A stretch of 64,000 bases of DNA from Gammaproteobacteria bacterium. Its GTDB lineage: Bacteria > Pseudomonadota > Gammaproteobacteria > Pseudomonadales > Azotimanducaceae. Both the position numbers and the translations under genes were made by a program. The stretch is from positions 57,450-121,449 of the forward strand of contig DUBB01000008.1 of assembly GCA_012960535.1 (NCBI GenBank), read 5' to 3'. Below the pieces are notes generated by a model, which saw nothing but the letters and a program-made list of their open reading frames with translations, did no database searches and had not been told where the DNA came from. Positions 42,875 to 53,216 of this stretch are shown piece by piece (position 1 is the stretch's first letter; each line of letters begins with the position of its first letter).

Positions 42875-45343
42875 ATGCATCACGAAAAAGCGATTACCCC
42901 ATATTCTCCTAGCCAGTTAGAACGTCAGGTCCAGAAGACCTGGCAGGATAACGGCGCCTTTGTCGTCGATGAGCAGAGCGACAAGCCGAAATTTTATTGC
43001 CTGGCCATGTTTCCCTACCCCAGCGGGCAGTTACATATGGGCCATGTAAGAACCTATACACTGGGTGATGTGATTGGTAGATTCCAACGTTTAAATGGCA
43101 AGCATGTATTACAGCCCATGGGCTGGGATGCATTTGGCCTGCCGGCTGAGAACGCCGCTATCAAAAATAAAGTAGCGCCTGCCCAGTGGACGCTGGGGAA
43201 TATAGCGCAGATGAAACGGCAGATGCAGAGTTTGGGTCTGTCTTATGATTGGTCACGGGAATTTGCAACCTGTAACCCTGAGTATTATCGCTGGGAACAG
43301 TGGTTCTTCACCAGAATGTTCAGCAAAGGTCTGGTTTATAAAAAAGCGGCCTGGGTGAATTGGGATCCGGTGGACCAGACAGTGCTTGCTAATGAACAGG
43401 TTGTTGATGGCAAGGGCTGGCGTTCAGGGGCGGTAGTAGAGCGGCGTGAACTTTCCCAGTGGTTCATAAAAATCACCCAGTATGCCGAAGAGCTGCTCAA
43501 CGAATTGGATCGTCTGCCAGGCTGGCCGGACAAAATAAAGACCATGCAGAGAAACTGGATTGGTCGATCGGAAGGCGTTGAAATACATTTTACGCTGAGC
43601 GACGCCGATGCGGTGTCGGTCTATACCACTCGCCCGGACACGTTGATGGGGGTGACCTATCTGGCTGTTGCTGCACAGCATCCGCTGGCCCGTGAAGCTG
43701 CCAGCAAGGATCCTGATCTGCAGGACTTTCTGGAAGAGTGTAATCAGGTGAAAGTCGCAGAAGCTGATATGGCCAAGCTTGAAAAGAAAGGGATGAATAC
43801 AGGCTACTATGCCACGCATCCTCTAACAGGTGAACCTGTCCCAATCTGGGTGGCAAATTTTGTGTTAATGGAGTATGGCTCCGGCGCGGTTATGTCTGTA
43901 CCAGGACATGACCAGAGAGACTGGGAGTTTGCCACTAAATACAGTTTGCCGATTCAGCAGGTTATAGAATCGATGAGCGGAGACCCGGTTGATCTCAGAG
44001 TTGCTGCTTTTACTGCAAAAGGAAGTCTTGTTAACTCTGGTCAGTTTAATGGCCTGGGATTCAGTGAGGGTTTCTCTGCAATTGCCAAAGCGCTGGAAGA
44101 AAAAGGCCTGGGCAGTAAACAGGTCAATTTCAGGTTGCGTGACTGGGGCGTTTCAAGGCAGCGATACTGGGGTTGTCCCATACCCATTATTCATTGTGAA
44201 AAATGTGGTGCGGTACCGGTACCCGAAGATCAGTTGCCAGTTGAATTGCCGAGGGATATCGTTTTTGAAGGTGTTGGCTCACCCATCAAGAAAATGCCGG
44301 AATGGTATCAGGTGGCTTGTCCTGAATGTGGTCACGATGCGGTCAGGGAAACGGATACTTTTGATACTTTCATGGAGTCTTCCTGGTATCACGCCAGATT
44401 CATGTCCAGTGATAGCGATACTGCCATGGTTGATGACAGGGCAAAGTACTGGCGTCAGGTTGATCATTATGTAGGCGGTGAGGAACATGCCATTCTTCAC
44501 CTTTTGTATGCGCGGTTTTTTCACAAGGTCATGCGTGATGAAGGCATGCTGGTTTCCAATGAACCCTTTGAAAAACTACTGGCGCTGGGTATGGTGCTAC
44601 AGGACGGCAGTAAAATGTCTAAGTCTTCCGGAGATGCCGGAGATCCTAAAATTTTACTGGAAAGCTTCGGTGCCGATGCTGTTCGTATGGCTATGATGTT
44701 TGCAGCACCGCCGGAACAGAGTTTTGAGTGGGCAGAAAATGGCGTTGAAGCGGCGCATCGATGGCTGAGAGCTCGACTATGGTTAACCATCGAGCAACAT
44801 TGTCAGACCGCTGAAATAGCCGATCTTGAGGTAGCTAGACTGAGCGACAGTCAACGTGAATTACGTCGTTTAACGCATGAGACACTGGCAAAGGCCAGGG
44901 ACGATTATGATCGCAGGCTGGCCTTCAACACCGTTATTGCAGCCGTTATGACGCTGATGAACAGTGTTATCAAATTTTCCGATAGATCCGACCAGGGGCT
45001 TGCTGTTAAACATGAAGCGTTGCAGGTTGCCGTTCTGGTCATGTCGCCCATCACCCCTCATATTTGTCATGTTTTATGGAAAAAATTGACCTCGGAGGAT
45101 ATTGAGTCGGCGTGCTGGATCGAGACAGATGAGGCAGCGCTGGAGAAATCGACTATTGAACTGGTTATCCAGATCAATGGTAAATTAAGAGCCAGGCTCA
45201 CTGTTCCCGCTGGCCTAGATGATGCCTCAGCGCAGTCAGCAGCAACAGAACATGAAACAATCAAAAGACTGCTCGAAGGCATGAATCTGCGCAGGGTGAT
45301 TCATGTGCCTGACAAACTGATTAACTTTGTTGTCAGCCAGTGA
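42875..45343 (+). CDS. leuS: Leucyl-tRNA synthetase
   Basis: 822 residues from ATG 42875; an ATG 30 bases earlier is possible. Class I motifs: HMGH in FPYPSGQLHMGHVRTYTLGD and KMSKS in QDGSKMSKSSGDAGD. The CP1 editing domain lies between them, with TTRPDTLMGVTYLAV. The catalytic-domain zinc-type cysteines HCEKCG and ACPECG are visible. The C-terminal LINFVV end is complete. It lies in the standard order after lnt. Confidence 0.96.
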   Translation: MHHEKAITPYSPSQLERQVQKTWQDNGAFVVDEQSDKPKFYCLAMFPYPSGQLHMGHVRTYTLGDVIGRFQRLNGKHVLQPMGWDAFGLPAENAAIKNKVAPAQWTLGNIAQMKRQMQSLGLSYDWSREFATCNPEYYRWEQWFFTRMFSKGLVYKKAAWVNWDPVDQTVLANEQVVDGKGWRSGAVVERRELSQWFIKITQYAEELLNELDRLPGWPDKIKTMQRNWIGRSEGVEIHFTLSDADAVSVYTTRPDTLMGVTYLAVAAQHPLAREAASKDPDLQDFLEECNQVKVAEADMAKLEKKGMNTGYYATHPLTGEPVPIWVANFVLMEYGSGAVMSVPGHDQRDWEFATKYSLPIQQVIESMSGDPVDLRVAAFTAKGSLVNSGQFNGLGFSEGFSAIAKALEEKGLGSKQVNFRLRDWGVSRQRYWGCPIPIIHCEKCGAVPVPEDQLPVELPRDIVFEGVGSPIKKMPEWYQVACPECGHDAVRETDTFDTFMESSWYHARFMSSDSDTAMVDDRAKYWRQVDHYVGGEEHAILHLLYARFFHKVMRDEGMLVSNEPFEKLLALGMVLQDGSKMSKSSGDAGDPKILLESFGADAVRMAMMFAAPPEQSFEWAENGVEAAHRWLRARLWLTIEQHCQTAEIADLEVARLSDSQRELRRLTHETLAKARDDYDRRLAFNTVIAAVMTLMNSVIKFSDRSDQGLAVKHEALQVAVLVMSPITPHICHVLWKKLTSEDIESACWIETDEAALEKSTIELVIQINGKLRARLTVPAGLDDASAQSAATEHETIKRLLEGMNLRRVIHVPDKLINFVVSQ

Positions 45344-45367
45344 GTGGATAGGTAAGGGGAAAGTCAA

Positions 45368-45898
45368 ATGGTGCTACGCTTTACCGGTCTGATGCTTTGT
45401 ATGCTGGTGTCTGGCTGTGGTTTTCAGTTGCGTGGGATTGGGGCAGATTCGACTCTGGACGTGCCTGTATATTTGAAGGTAGAAGGCGTTGCCGCAGAGT
45501 CCAGACGTGACCTCAGAGCGGTGTTAAGCAGCACAGGATTAAAGTTTGTTGAACCTTCGCAGGCCCGATTCATGTTGGTTGTTGGTCACGAAAAATTGAA
45601 TAAGTGGCCGATTGCGAATTCTTTTACCTTGAATAGCAGCGATTATGAGTTTGTTCTGGAACTTCAGTTCAGGCTCGAGAGTATCAGCACAGGTGACGTT
45701 CTTGTAGATGATGTAGTGACCGCATCTGCACTTTTTGAATCTGATAGATCCAATTTGCTGGCAAGTCGACGCGAAGAAGCAGTAATTTTGTCAGAAACAA
45801 GAATACAGGCAGTGCAGCGGCTGGTAGAGCGGATACGGGTATCTATTTCTAATCATAGAAAGGAAAACCTGCTGGGTCCGGTTAGGGAAACTAAGTAA
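45368..45898 (+). CDS. lptE: LPS-assembly lipoprotein LptE
   Basis: 176 residues with a lipoprotein signal: hydrophobic stretch, lipobox VSGC and Cys17, then GFQLRG, the LptE signature. It plugs the LptD outer-membrane barrel and aids LPS export. The position between leuS and holA is conserved in gammaproteobacteria. GGGGAAA precedes the ATG. Confidence 0.94.
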   Translation: MVLRFTGLMLCMLVSGCGFQLRGIGADSTLDVPVYLKVEGVAAESRRDLRAVLSSTGLKFVEPSQARFMLVVGHEKLNKWPIANSFTLNSSDYEFVLELQFRLESISTGDVLVDDVVTASALFESDRSNLLASRREEAVILSETRIQAVQRLVERIRVSISNHRKENLLGPVRETK

Positions 45899-45924
45899 CA
45901 CAGGCACATTATGAGGCAAGTGAA

Positions 45925-46971
45925 TTGAAAGTTTATCCTGAAAAGCTGGCTCAGGCGCTCTCAGGCGGGCTGTCGTCGATTTATATTGTCAGTGGTGATG
46001 AACCGCTGCTTGTTCAGGAATGCTGCGACAGTATTCGCCTGGCAGCCCGGGAGGCAGGTTATTCAGAGCGGGAAATATTTCATGTGGAAACAGGGTTTGA
46101 CTGGCAGGAGTTTATCTATAGCGCCAATAGCCTGTCTCTGTTTGCAGATCAGAAGCTCTTGGAGTTGCGCATGTCAGCTGCCAAACCGGGTAACGAGGGA
46201 GCACGTTATCTTAAGGAATATGCTTCTGCGCCGGCTTCTACCAATTTACTGTTGTTGAGTTTGCCCCGCCTGGATCAGGCAACACAAAAATCACAATGGT
46301 TTAAAGCGCTGGAAAAAGCCGGCGTGTTTATTCAGGTTTGGCCCGTTGCCAGCAAGGATCTACCTCGGTGGATTGATACCAGGTTTAAAAAAGCAGGTCT
46401 GCAGGCTAGCCGTGATGCAGTCTGGTCTATGGCTGCGCGAGTCGAAGGTAATCTGCTGGCAGCCGCACAGGAAATTGATCGCATTAAATTAATTTCCCAG
46501 AGTCCGAGAGTAGAAGTTGATGCCGTTGAAGAAGGTGTTGCCAACAGTGCCCGGTTCGATGTGTTTCAGCTGCTGGATGCAGCGCTGATGGGAAAAGCGA
46601 GTCGATGCCTGAAGATTACTGATAGTTTGCGAAATGAAGGAGCCGAAATACTCTACCTGAGTGCCATGCTTGCCAGGGAAGTTCGCAGTTTGGTTAACAT
46701 GGCGGAGATCATGCAGCACAGCTCGGTTGAAGCTGCCCTGCAACAGGGCCGGGTATGGCAAAAACGTAAGCCAATGGTGACGGCTTGTTTGCAGCGCCAC
46801 GATTTAGCTGCATTGCTGAACTTGCAGTTAAATGTCAATTCGATTGACCCGCTGGTAAAGGGAGTCCAGGCCGGCGACCCGTGGGATGCGTTAACCCGAG
46901 CCGTATTGATGCTCGCAGGCATAGTGCTGCCATTATCTGGGTTACACCCACCAAGGGTTAGTTCACTTTAG
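45925..46971 (+). CDS. holA: DNA polymerase III subunit delta
   Basis: 348 residues, start TTG 45925 after GAGGCAA. YIVSGDEPLLVQECCDSIR is the conserved N-terminal HolA segment; the remainder fits the clamp-loader fold (domain I without functional P-loop, C-terminal helical domain). It opens the beta clamp during loading. It overlaps the convergent sixA-like gene by 14 bases at the 3' end. Confidence 0.94.
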   Translation: MKVYPEKLAQALSGGLSSIYIVSGDEPLLVQECCDSIRLAAREAGYSEREIFHVETGFDWQEFIYSANSLSLFADQKLLELRMSAAKPGNEGARYLKEYASAPASTNLLLLSLPRLDQATQKSQWFKALEKAGVFIQVWPVASKDLPRWIDTRFKKAGLQASRDAVWSMAARVEGNLLAAAQEIDRIKLISQSPRVEVDAVEEGVANSARFDVFQLLDAALMGKASRCLKITDSLRNEGAEILYLSAMLAREVRSLVNMAEIMQHSSVEAALQQGRVWQKRKPMVTACLQRHDLAALLNLQLNVNSIDPLVKGVQAGDPWDALTRAVLMLAGIVLPLSGLHPPRVSSL

Positions 46972-47506
46972 TCTCAGCAGCTGAACCCAGTTTAATGAGA
47001 TCTAGTTTTTGCCGGCTGTTGTCAAAAATCGTGATACTGCCGTTATCAGGCCGGCACACAGATATCTGGTCTTTCCCTAATGCCACCGCAACCAGGGCAT
47101 TGATTGCAATGAAATGAGAAAAAATAGCGGTATCTGATGGCAGATCGAGCAGACAGTTCACCATGTTGTCCTGCCAGCTTCTGAGTTCTGTTGATTGTTC
47201 TGACCAGTAGCCCTGCATGACTTTCTGTAACCAGGGTCCTCGTTCTGACAAACTGAGTCCGGTCGATGGCACCTCAGCAACCCGATTCTCGATTACAGCA
47301 GCAATGCCACAGATGTCCTCTAGGGGCTTTGCAGTTTCCAGGGCCCGCTTCAGAGGGCTTGAAACAATGGCGACGGGCAGGACAGAATTGAGTTGCTGGG
47401 CTGCTTCAATAGCCTGCTGGTGGCCGGTTTCATCGAGCCCCGGATCAGCATCCTCTGAGAAGCCGGCAGCCGCTCTACCATGACGGACCATATAAATTCT
47501 AGCCAT
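46958..47506 (-). CDS. sixA: SixA-like histidine phosphatase
   Basis: 182 residues from ATG 47506, which gives the family start ARIYMVRHGRAA with the catalytic RHG at residues 7-9. A longer frame reaching 47698 exists, but the added 64 residues do not look like a domain. The histidine-phosphatase fold continues with SPLKRALETAKPL and a second catalytic His in IFSHFIAIN. SixA removes phosphate from histidine phosphotransfer domains; this could be that or a general phosphoglycerate-mutase-like phosphatase. Confidence 0.85.
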   Translation of the reverse strand: MARIYMVRHGRAAAGFSEDADPGLDETGHQQAIEAAQQLNSVLPVAIVSSPLKRALETAKPLEDICGIAAVIENRVAEVPSTGLSLSERGPWLQKVMQGYWSEQSTELRSWQDNMVNCLLDLPSDTAIFSHFIAINALVAVALGKDQISVCRPDNGSITIFDNSRQKLDLIKLGSAAETKVN

Positions 47507-47853
47507 AGATACCCGTTTCGAGAAAGAAAGTGTGTTAACAGTATAGCGTTTTTTTGCATGCAAGCATGGGTCTGGACATGGCAATTTGTATAACAAATCG
47601 CTATTCTTAACGGCGCGGCGGGCAGCGATCATAAAGCTTTTGTTAAGACAGGCATGTCGATGAACTGCAAGGTTGATCCACTGTAATAAAATGAACACTT
47701 GACCGGGGGCTCGCAGGTCCTGCAGGGAACCTAAATAAGGGCTTTCGATAGCGGATTGCAGTGAACTAACGCGGCACGGGAATAGGTCGTTCGATCAACG
47801 GCCAGTAGAATAGATTAAAGCATGCGCAATAAAGACTAAAAGGTAGTAAGAGT
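47507..47853. other. Intergenic region upstream of cobS
   Basis: A 347-base spacer between sixA-like (minus) and cobS (plus). I looked for a cobalamin riboswitch (B12 box and conserved GCC/GGG core) and did not see one. An extended open frame from sixA reaches about 47698 but is unlikely to be translated. No tRNA or promoter was identified. Confidence 0.45.
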
Positions 47854-48834
47854 ATGGCTGAGCAACTTGGAGCATTGGCAGGCGACGGTATTCCTGATAC
47901 ACAGGTCAAGGTACGGGATGTCTTTGGATTGGATACCGATATGGAAGTACCCGCTTTTTCGACGCCGTCCAGTCATGTACCATTATTGGATGAAAGTTAT
48001 CTTTTTGATCATGAAACGACCATAGCGATTCTGGCGAGTTTTGCTCATAACCGGCGTTGTATGATTCAGGGTTATCATGGCACGGGTAAGTCGACTCATA
48101 TCGAACAAGTTGCGGCGCGTCTTAACTGGCCCTGCATTCGCATTAATCTGGATTCTCATGTTAGCCGCATGGACCTGATCGGAAAGGATGCGATTGTTTT
48201 GCAGGACGGTCAGCAGATAACTGAATTTAAGGAAGGGCTATTACCCTGGGCGCTGCAGCGTGCCTGCGCTATTGTTTTCGATGAATATGATGCGGGTCGT
48301 CCTGATGTGATGTTTGTGATTCAACGTGTGTTGGAGGTAGAAGGGAAACTCACCCTGCTGGACCAAAGCAGGGTGATCAGCCCACATCCCGGTTTTCGTC
48401 TGTTTGCCACTACCAATACCATTGGGTTGGGTGATTCCAGTGGCTTATACCATGGAACCCAGCAGATTAATCAGGGACAGATGGATCGCTGGAATATAGT
48501 GACCACTTTGAATTACCTGCAACACGATAAAGAAGTGGATATCGTTGCATCCAAGCAACATAATCTGGACAAGAAAACCTTATCCAATATGGTTTCAGTG
48601 GCGGCGCTAACCAGGCAAGGCTTTATCAATGGTGATATCTCCATTGTGATGTCACCCAGGACCGTTATTATGTGGGCAGAAAATGCAGATCTGTTCGGGG
48701 ACCTGGGCTTCGCGTTCAGGCTCACGTTTTTGAATAAATGTGATGAAACCGAACGAGCTATTGTTGCTGAATACTATCAACGTTGTCTTGGTGAAGAGCT
48801 TCCTGAGTCCAGCGCCAATGTTGTTCTGATTTAA
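47854..48834 (+). CDS. cobS: Cobaltochelatase CobS subunit (AAA+ ATPase)
   Basis: 326 residues. The Walker A GYHGTGKS (73-80) sits in a block almost identical to alphaproteobacterial CobS ([20 protein letters not shown], then [16 protein letters not shown]). Walker B is [12 protein letters not shown], and sensor [20 protein letters not shown] follows. With CobT it forms the chaperone that loads cobalt into hydrogenobyrinate diamide via CobN. The ATG follows AAAGGTAGT weakly. CobT starts 20 bases downstream. No cobN or other B12 gene is in the window. Confidence 0.92.
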   Translation: MAEQLGALAGDGIPDTQVKVRDVFGLDTDMEVPAFSTPSSHVPLLDESYLFDHETTIAILASFAHNRRCMIQGYHGTGKSTHIEQVAARLNWPCIRINLDSHVSRMDLIGKDAIVLQDGQQITEFKEGLLPWALQRACAIVFDEYDAGRPDVMFVIQRVLEVEGKLTLLDQSRVISPHPGFRLFATTNTIGLGDSSGLYHGTQQINQGQMDRWNIVTTLNYLQHDKEVDIVASKQHNLDKKTLSNMVSVAALTRQGFINGDISIVMSPRTVIMWAENADLFGDLGFAFRLTFLNKCDETERAIVAEYYQRCLGEELPESSANVVLI

Positions 48835-48854
48835 GATCCCTGGGGCATTGCTAA

Positions 48855-50684
48855 ATGGACGACTCGACCGAGGTCTTTAAGCAGGCCGTAATCTCAACCA
48901 TGAGAGCGATCTCGGGTGATGAAGACCTGAGCGTTAGCTTTGGCCGAGGTAAAGCTTATCTGCAGGGAAGCAAGGCTCGTATACCCCTGCCTGAAACCGC
49001 TATCAGCGAACAAGCCTTGGCGTCGCTTAGAGGCACCGCAGATCGCTTTGCATTGCGAAGTCGTTTTCATGACGAAACCCTTCATTTAAGGAATAGGCCT
49101 TCCACCGGAATTGCCCAGGAGCTTTTTGACTGGGTAGAAGAATCTCGGGTAGCGGCTATCGGCTCGCATCTGATGCGAGGTGTCCAGCATAATCTGAGCG
49201 CGCAGTTGGACCAATACTGTCAAGACAAGGGTTACGCAGCAGTCGAACTGGCTGAAGACGCGCCGCTGGGTGAAGCGGTCGGCTTACTGGTGCGTGAAAA
49301 GCTGATTGGAGAGCCTGTTCCATCTACGGCGCAGGCTATTCTGGATCCCTGGAGGGACTACATTGAGCAGCGTATTGGTGATCGCCTGGACGACGTATCG
49401 CAAGTCATATTTGATCAGTCGGCGTTTATGGATGTAACCAGAGAACTCATCGCAGATCTTGGTTTAACAGATGACTGGGGAGAGGAAGGCAGTAGCGATG
49501 ACGCCGATGATTCTGAAAGCGATACCGAAGACATGGAACCCGAGGGTGGCGATGACTCAGCTGACGCCGAAGTAGGACAGGATGGAGATTTAACCGACGC
49601 AATTGAGGGTGAGGTACCGGTCGATATCGACTCTATGGACATGGTAGAGGCAGATGGCAGCGATGACGAGTCAGGTGCACCCCCGGATATGTTGCCGGAT
49701 AAGAGTTGGCTGCGGCCCAAGACCACTGATTATAAAGCCTACACCACGGCATTTGATGAGGTGGTTATAGCAGACCAACTCTGCGATGCGGAGGAGCTAG
49801 ATCGTCTGCGCGGGGTCTTGGATGCGCACTTACAGAATTCACAGATCATCATCAGTAAGCTTGCCAATCGATTGCAGCGAAAATTGATGGCACAACAGAA
49901 TAGAACCTGGGAGTTTGATTTAGAGGAAGGCACGCTGGATACATCAAGGTTGCCTGGCATTATCATAGACCCGTTTAGTTCCCTTGCTTTTAAGCAGGAA
50001 AAAGAAACCAAGTTTCGAGATACCGTGGTTTCGCTGTTAATTGATAGTTCAGGTTCAATGCGTGGACGGTCTATTTCCATTGCCGCGATGTGTGCAGATA
50101 TCCTTGGGCGTACCCTGGAAAGATGCTCTGTAAAAGTTGAAATTCTTGGATTTACCACCCGTGCATGGCGTGGCGGGCAAGCCAGGGAAAGCTGGCTCCA
50201 GCAGGGTAAACCTCAACAGCCAGGTCGGCTCAACGATTTGCGCCACATCATTTATAAGGCTGCAGATACACCCTGGCGGCGGGCCAGGCGCAACCTCGGT
50301 TTGATGATGCGAGAAGAACTTCTTAAAGAGAATATTGATGGTGAGGCGCTACTTTGGGCCCATAACCGCATTGTTGGCCGCCCCGAAGACCGTCGAATTA
50401 TGATGGTGATTTCGGACGGCTTGCCCGTTGACAACAGTACTTTACTGGTTAACTCGAGTAATTATCTTGAACAGCATCTGAAATATGCGATCGACAAGAT
50501 CGAGAATTTTTCGGACGTAGAACTGGTGGCGATTGGGATTGGTCATGATGTTACCCATCACTATCGCAGGGCCGTGACTATTACCGATGCTGAGCAGTTG
50601 GGTGATGCGATTACCGAGCAGTTAGTTGACTTGTTTGATGAACAGGCTAACCAGACTTTGGCCAAGAATTCAGCGGGCCGCTGA
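48855..50684 (+). CDS. cobT: Cobaltochelatase CobT subunit (VWA domain)
   Basis: 609 residues. An N-terminal helical region (1-200) is followed by a strongly acidic linker (~207-275) and a von Willebrand A domain with the MIDAS motif DSSGS (Asp397, Ser399, Ser401). The block [15 protein letters not shown]-like ([19 protein letters not shown]) and [13 protein letters not shown] are CobT signatures. It would pair with CobS as an AAA+/VWA metal-insertion chaperone. A Nudix gene begins two bases after its stop. Confidence 0.92.
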   Translation: MDDSTEVFKQAVISTMRAISGDEDLSVSFGRGKAYLQGSKARIPLPETAISEQALASLRGTADRFALRSRFHDETLHLRNRPSTGIAQELFDWVEESRVAAIGSHLMRGVQHNLSAQLDQYCQDKGYAAVELAEDAPLGEAVGLLVREKLIGEPVPSTAQAILDPWRDYIEQRIGDRLDDVSQVIFDQSAFMDVTRELIADLGLTDDWGEEGSSDDADDSESDTEDMEPEGGDDSADAEVGQDGDLTDAIEGEVPVDIDSMDMVEADGSDDESGAPPDMLPDKSWLRPKTTDYKAYTTAFDEVVIADQLCDAEELDRLRGVLDAHLQNSQIIISKLANRLQRKLMAQQNRTWEFDLEEGTLDTSRLPGIIIDPFSSLAFKQEKETKFRDTVVSLLIDSSGSMRGRSISIAAMCADILGRTLERCSVKVEILGFTTRAWRGGQARESWLQQGKPQQPGRLNDLRHIIYKAADTPWRRARRNLGLMMREELLKENIDGEALLWAHNRIVGRPEDRRIMMVISDGLPVDNSTLLVNSSNYLEQHLKYAIDKIENFSDVELVAIGIGHDVTHHYRRAVTITDAEQLGDAITEQLVDLFDEQANQTLAKNSAGR

Positions 50685-50686
50685 GG

Positions 50687-51220
50687 TTGTACCGGCAGTC
50701 GCTGGATAGAGCCCTGGGTCGATATGTGCTGCGTTACCCGCTTGAAAAGTCCCAGGCGGATCGGTTTTCTGGCTTTATCAGAGACAACAAACACTGTTTT
50801 GAAAGGTCTTCCCTGGCAGGTCATGTTACCGGGTCAGCCTGGATTGTAGATGCGGGTCGCAGGCACTGTTTGCTGACCAACCATAAAAAGCTGAACAGGT
50901 GGCTGCAACCCGGAGGGCATGCTGACGGTGACGGTGACATTGCTGCTGTGGCTTTAAGGGAAGCTTATGAGGAATCCGGGTTACCCTGCCTGCATTTAGT
51001 CGATCCAGAAATATTTGATATTGATATCCACACGATACCAGCGCGTCAGAATGAGCCAGAACACTTTCATTATGATGTGAGATTTTTAATTGAATGCGGT
51101 GGCGATGAAAGATATGTGATAAGTGAAGAGTCCCATGATTTAGCCTGGATCCCGCTGACCCAGGTAAAAAGCTTCTCGACCGAATATTCCGTTCTGCGAA
51201 TGGTTCAGAAAACACCTTGA
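50687..51220 (+). CDS. Nudix hydrolase, downstream of cobT
   Basis: 177 residues, start TTG 50687 two bases after cobT (TGAGGTTG), so translational coupling is likely. The Nudix box is GGHADGDGDIAAVALREAYEES (22 residues, split here as GGHADGD and REAYEES): the second acidic site is Asp where Glu is usual. The rest of the REAYEE core is intact. The substrate is unknown; linkage to CobST suggests a nucleotide-derivative role, but no known B12 step fits. Confidence 0.85.
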   Translation: MYRQSLDRALGRYVLRYPLEKSQADRFSGFIRDNKHCFERSSLAGHVTGSAWIVDAGRRHCLLTNHKKLNRWLQPGGHADGDGDIAAVALREAYEESGLPCLHLVDPEIFDIDIHTIPARQNEPEHFHYDVRFLIECGGDERYVISEESHDLAWIPLTQVKSFSTEYSVLRMVQKTP

Positions 51221-51227
51221 GGTTGCT

Positions 51228-52181
51228 CTAATCAGTGTATAGGTGACAGCTTACGCTATGCTGCTCAGCAACCTGGGTTGCATTGGGGGTTACTGTCAGG
51301 CAATGCTCCATGGCCTGAGGACAGCGATCGGCAAAACGACATCCTGGTCCGATATTGATGGGCGATGTCACTTCGCCAGTAATGGGTTTGTGCTTTCGCT
51401 GGCGTTCAATGTTGGGGTCGGGTTCTGGGTTTGATTCAATAAGGAGTTGCGTATAGGGGTGTTTGGGGTTGTAGAAAACCTGATCAGAAGGCCCGGATTC
51501 CACCAGGGTCCCAAGATACATGACCACCATGCGGTCTGATACATAACGGACCATGGACAGGTCGTGAGCGATAAACAGCAGTGTTAACCCTAGCGTTTGT
51601 TTGAGTTCCTCCAGGAGATTAACAACCTGGGCCTGTACGGATACATCCAGAGCTGAAATGGGTTCATCGCAGACCACGAACTTGGGCGCTATAATCATCG
51701 ATCGGGCTATACCAATACGTTGTCGCTGGCCGCCTGAAAATTCGTGTGGATAACGAGACATATGGTCACTATGCAGGCCAACCCGGCGTAACCAGTAACT
51801 AACTTGTTCCTTGATATCGGTTTTGTTCAGCTTGCCCTGGATTTCCAGACCTTCACCGATGATGTCCAGAATTGTCATGCGTGGATTGAGTGAAGAGTAG
51901 GGGTCTTGAAAGATCATTTGCATAAGTTGCGAATAGTGCAGGTGATCTCTTGCAGAAAAATTTGCCGGCAGCGGAATATCGTCAAAATACGCCTGGCCAC
52001 CGGTCCTTGGATGCAGGCCAATCAGGGTTTTGCCGAATGTTGATTTTCCAGAACCGCTTTCGCCTACCAGGCCGAGGATTTCATTTTGAGCAATTTCCAG
52101 GGATACCCCGTCTACCGCGTGTAGGATCTGGCCTTTGCCCAGGGAGAAATGCTTTTTGAGATTATTGGTTCTAATGAGCAC
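51228..52181 (-). CDS. oppF: Oligopeptide ABC transporter ATP-binding protein (OppF/DppF-like)
   Basis: 317 residues. Walker A GESGSGKST (~42-50), signature SGGQRQRIGIARS and Walker B FVVCDEPISALD are intact. The C-terminal oligopeptide-transporter extension has GCRFADRCPQAM with four cysteines in the family pattern. It is the last gene of a five-gene minus-strand opp operon and overlaps oppD by 11 bases. Confidence 0.93.
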   Translation of the reverse strand: MLIRTNNLKKHFSLGKGQILHAVDGVSLEIAQNEILGLVGESGSGKSTFGKTLIGLHPRTGGQAYFDDIPLPANFSARDHLHYSQLMQMIFQDPYSSLNPRMTILDIIGEGLEIQGKLNKTDIKEQVSYWLRRVGLHSDHMSRYPHEFSGGQRQRIGIARSMIIAPKFVVCDEPISALDVSVQAQVVNLLEELKQTLGLTLLFIAHDLSMVRYVSDRMVVMYLGTLVESGPSDQVFYNPKHPYTQLLIESNPEPDPNIERQRKHKPITGEVTSPINIGPGCRFADRCPQAMEHCLTVTPNATQVAEQHSVSCHLYTD

Positions 52182-53214
52182 TGGATGTACCCTTAAGCTT
52201 TAGGGGTTGGTACAGTTCTTCAACATCAGGTGCATCCTTGTGTTGCAGCCAGCATCGAGACAGGTGTCCGGAATCGCCAGGATCTTCCGTCAATACGGGC
52301 AATTTACGCTTACAGATTTGCATGGCCTGAGGACACCGGGCGGCATAACCGCAACCTTGGGGCGGTGAGAATAAATCGGGCGGACTGCCAGGAATAGGCT
52401 GTAGTCTTTTATCTCCCCTGCCTGTATTGGACGGCATGGCTGATTTAAGGCCCAGTGTGTAAGGGTGAGCGCTGCGATAGAAAATATCGTCAAGGGAACC
52501 ACGTTCGATAATTTGTCCTGCATACATCACGGCAACTTGGTCAGCCATTCTTGCTACCACGGCTAAATCGTGGGTAATGAGAAGAATTGACATGCCTTCG
52601 GTTCTCTGCAGTTCGGTCAGTAATTCGAGAATTTGTTCCTGAATGGTCACGTCCAGTGCCGTGGTGGGTTCATCTGCAATTAACAGAGAGGGGTTGCAGG
52701 CCAGGCTTTGTGCAATCATGGCTCTTTGCAGCATGCCGCCGGAGAACTCAAAAGGATACTGGCGCGCCCTTTTGCTGGCCTCTGGAATGTGCGTTCTGTC
52801 CAATAGTTTAATAGCCATTGCAAGTGCTTCTGAATGGCTTTTGCCGCGATGAACCACGAGCGTTTCGGCAATTTGATTGCCAATAGTCATGCTCGGATTT
52901 AAGGAAGTCATGGGATCCTGGAAAATCATACCGATTTCTACACCTCGGTAGCGATTTGCCTCGATCGCTGTGAGTCCCAGAATTTCCTCGCCCTTTACCT
53001 TTGCTGAGCCGCTGGTGATCTTTCCCGGTGGCATGGGAATGATACCCATTACCGATTGCACGGTCACTGATTTGCCGCAACCGGATTCGCCGACAATTGC
53101 CAGGGTTTTGCCGGCCTCCACCGCAAAGCTGACCCCTCGTACGGCCTGAACGGTACCGCCGAATGTTTCAAATTCAACGCTGAGGTTGGTAACTTCTAGT
53201 ATATTGGCGGTCAT
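52171..53214 (-). CDS. oppD: Oligopeptide ABC transporter ATP-binding protein (OppD/DppD-like)
   Basis: 347 residues. Walker A GESGCGKS, signature FSGGMLQRAMIAQS and Walker B LLIADEPTTALD are complete, and CGYAARCPQAM with cysteines near the C-terminus is the usual oligopeptide-ATPase extension. It forms the ATPase pair with OppF. The gap to oppC is two bases. Confidence 0.94.
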   Translation of the reverse strand: MTANILEVTNLSVEFETFGGTVQAVRGVSFAVEAGKTLAIVGESGCGKSVTVQSVMGIIPMPPGKITSGSAKVKGEEILGLTAIEANRYRGVEIGMIFQDPMTSLNPSMTIGNQIAETLVVHRGKSHSEALAMAIKLLDRTHIPEASKRARQYPFEFSGGMLQRAMIAQSLACNPSLLIADEPTTALDVTIQEQILELLTELQRTEGMSILLITHDLAVVARMADQVAVMYAGQIIERGSLDDIFYRSAHPYTLGLKSAMPSNTGRGDKRLQPIPGSPPDLFSPPQGCGYAARCPQAMQICKRKLPVLTEDPGDSGHLSRCWLQHKDAPDVEELYQPLKLKGTSSAH

Positions 53215-53216
53215 TG

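Noticed and set aside
47507-47698. 64-residue N-terminal extension of the SixA-like protein
   Set aside because: The extension has no domain features, and the family start (ARIYMVRHG) follows ATG 47506.
47507-47853. Cobalamin riboswitch before cobS
   Set aside because: No B12 box or the usual conserved core could be found; CCACTG alone is not enough.
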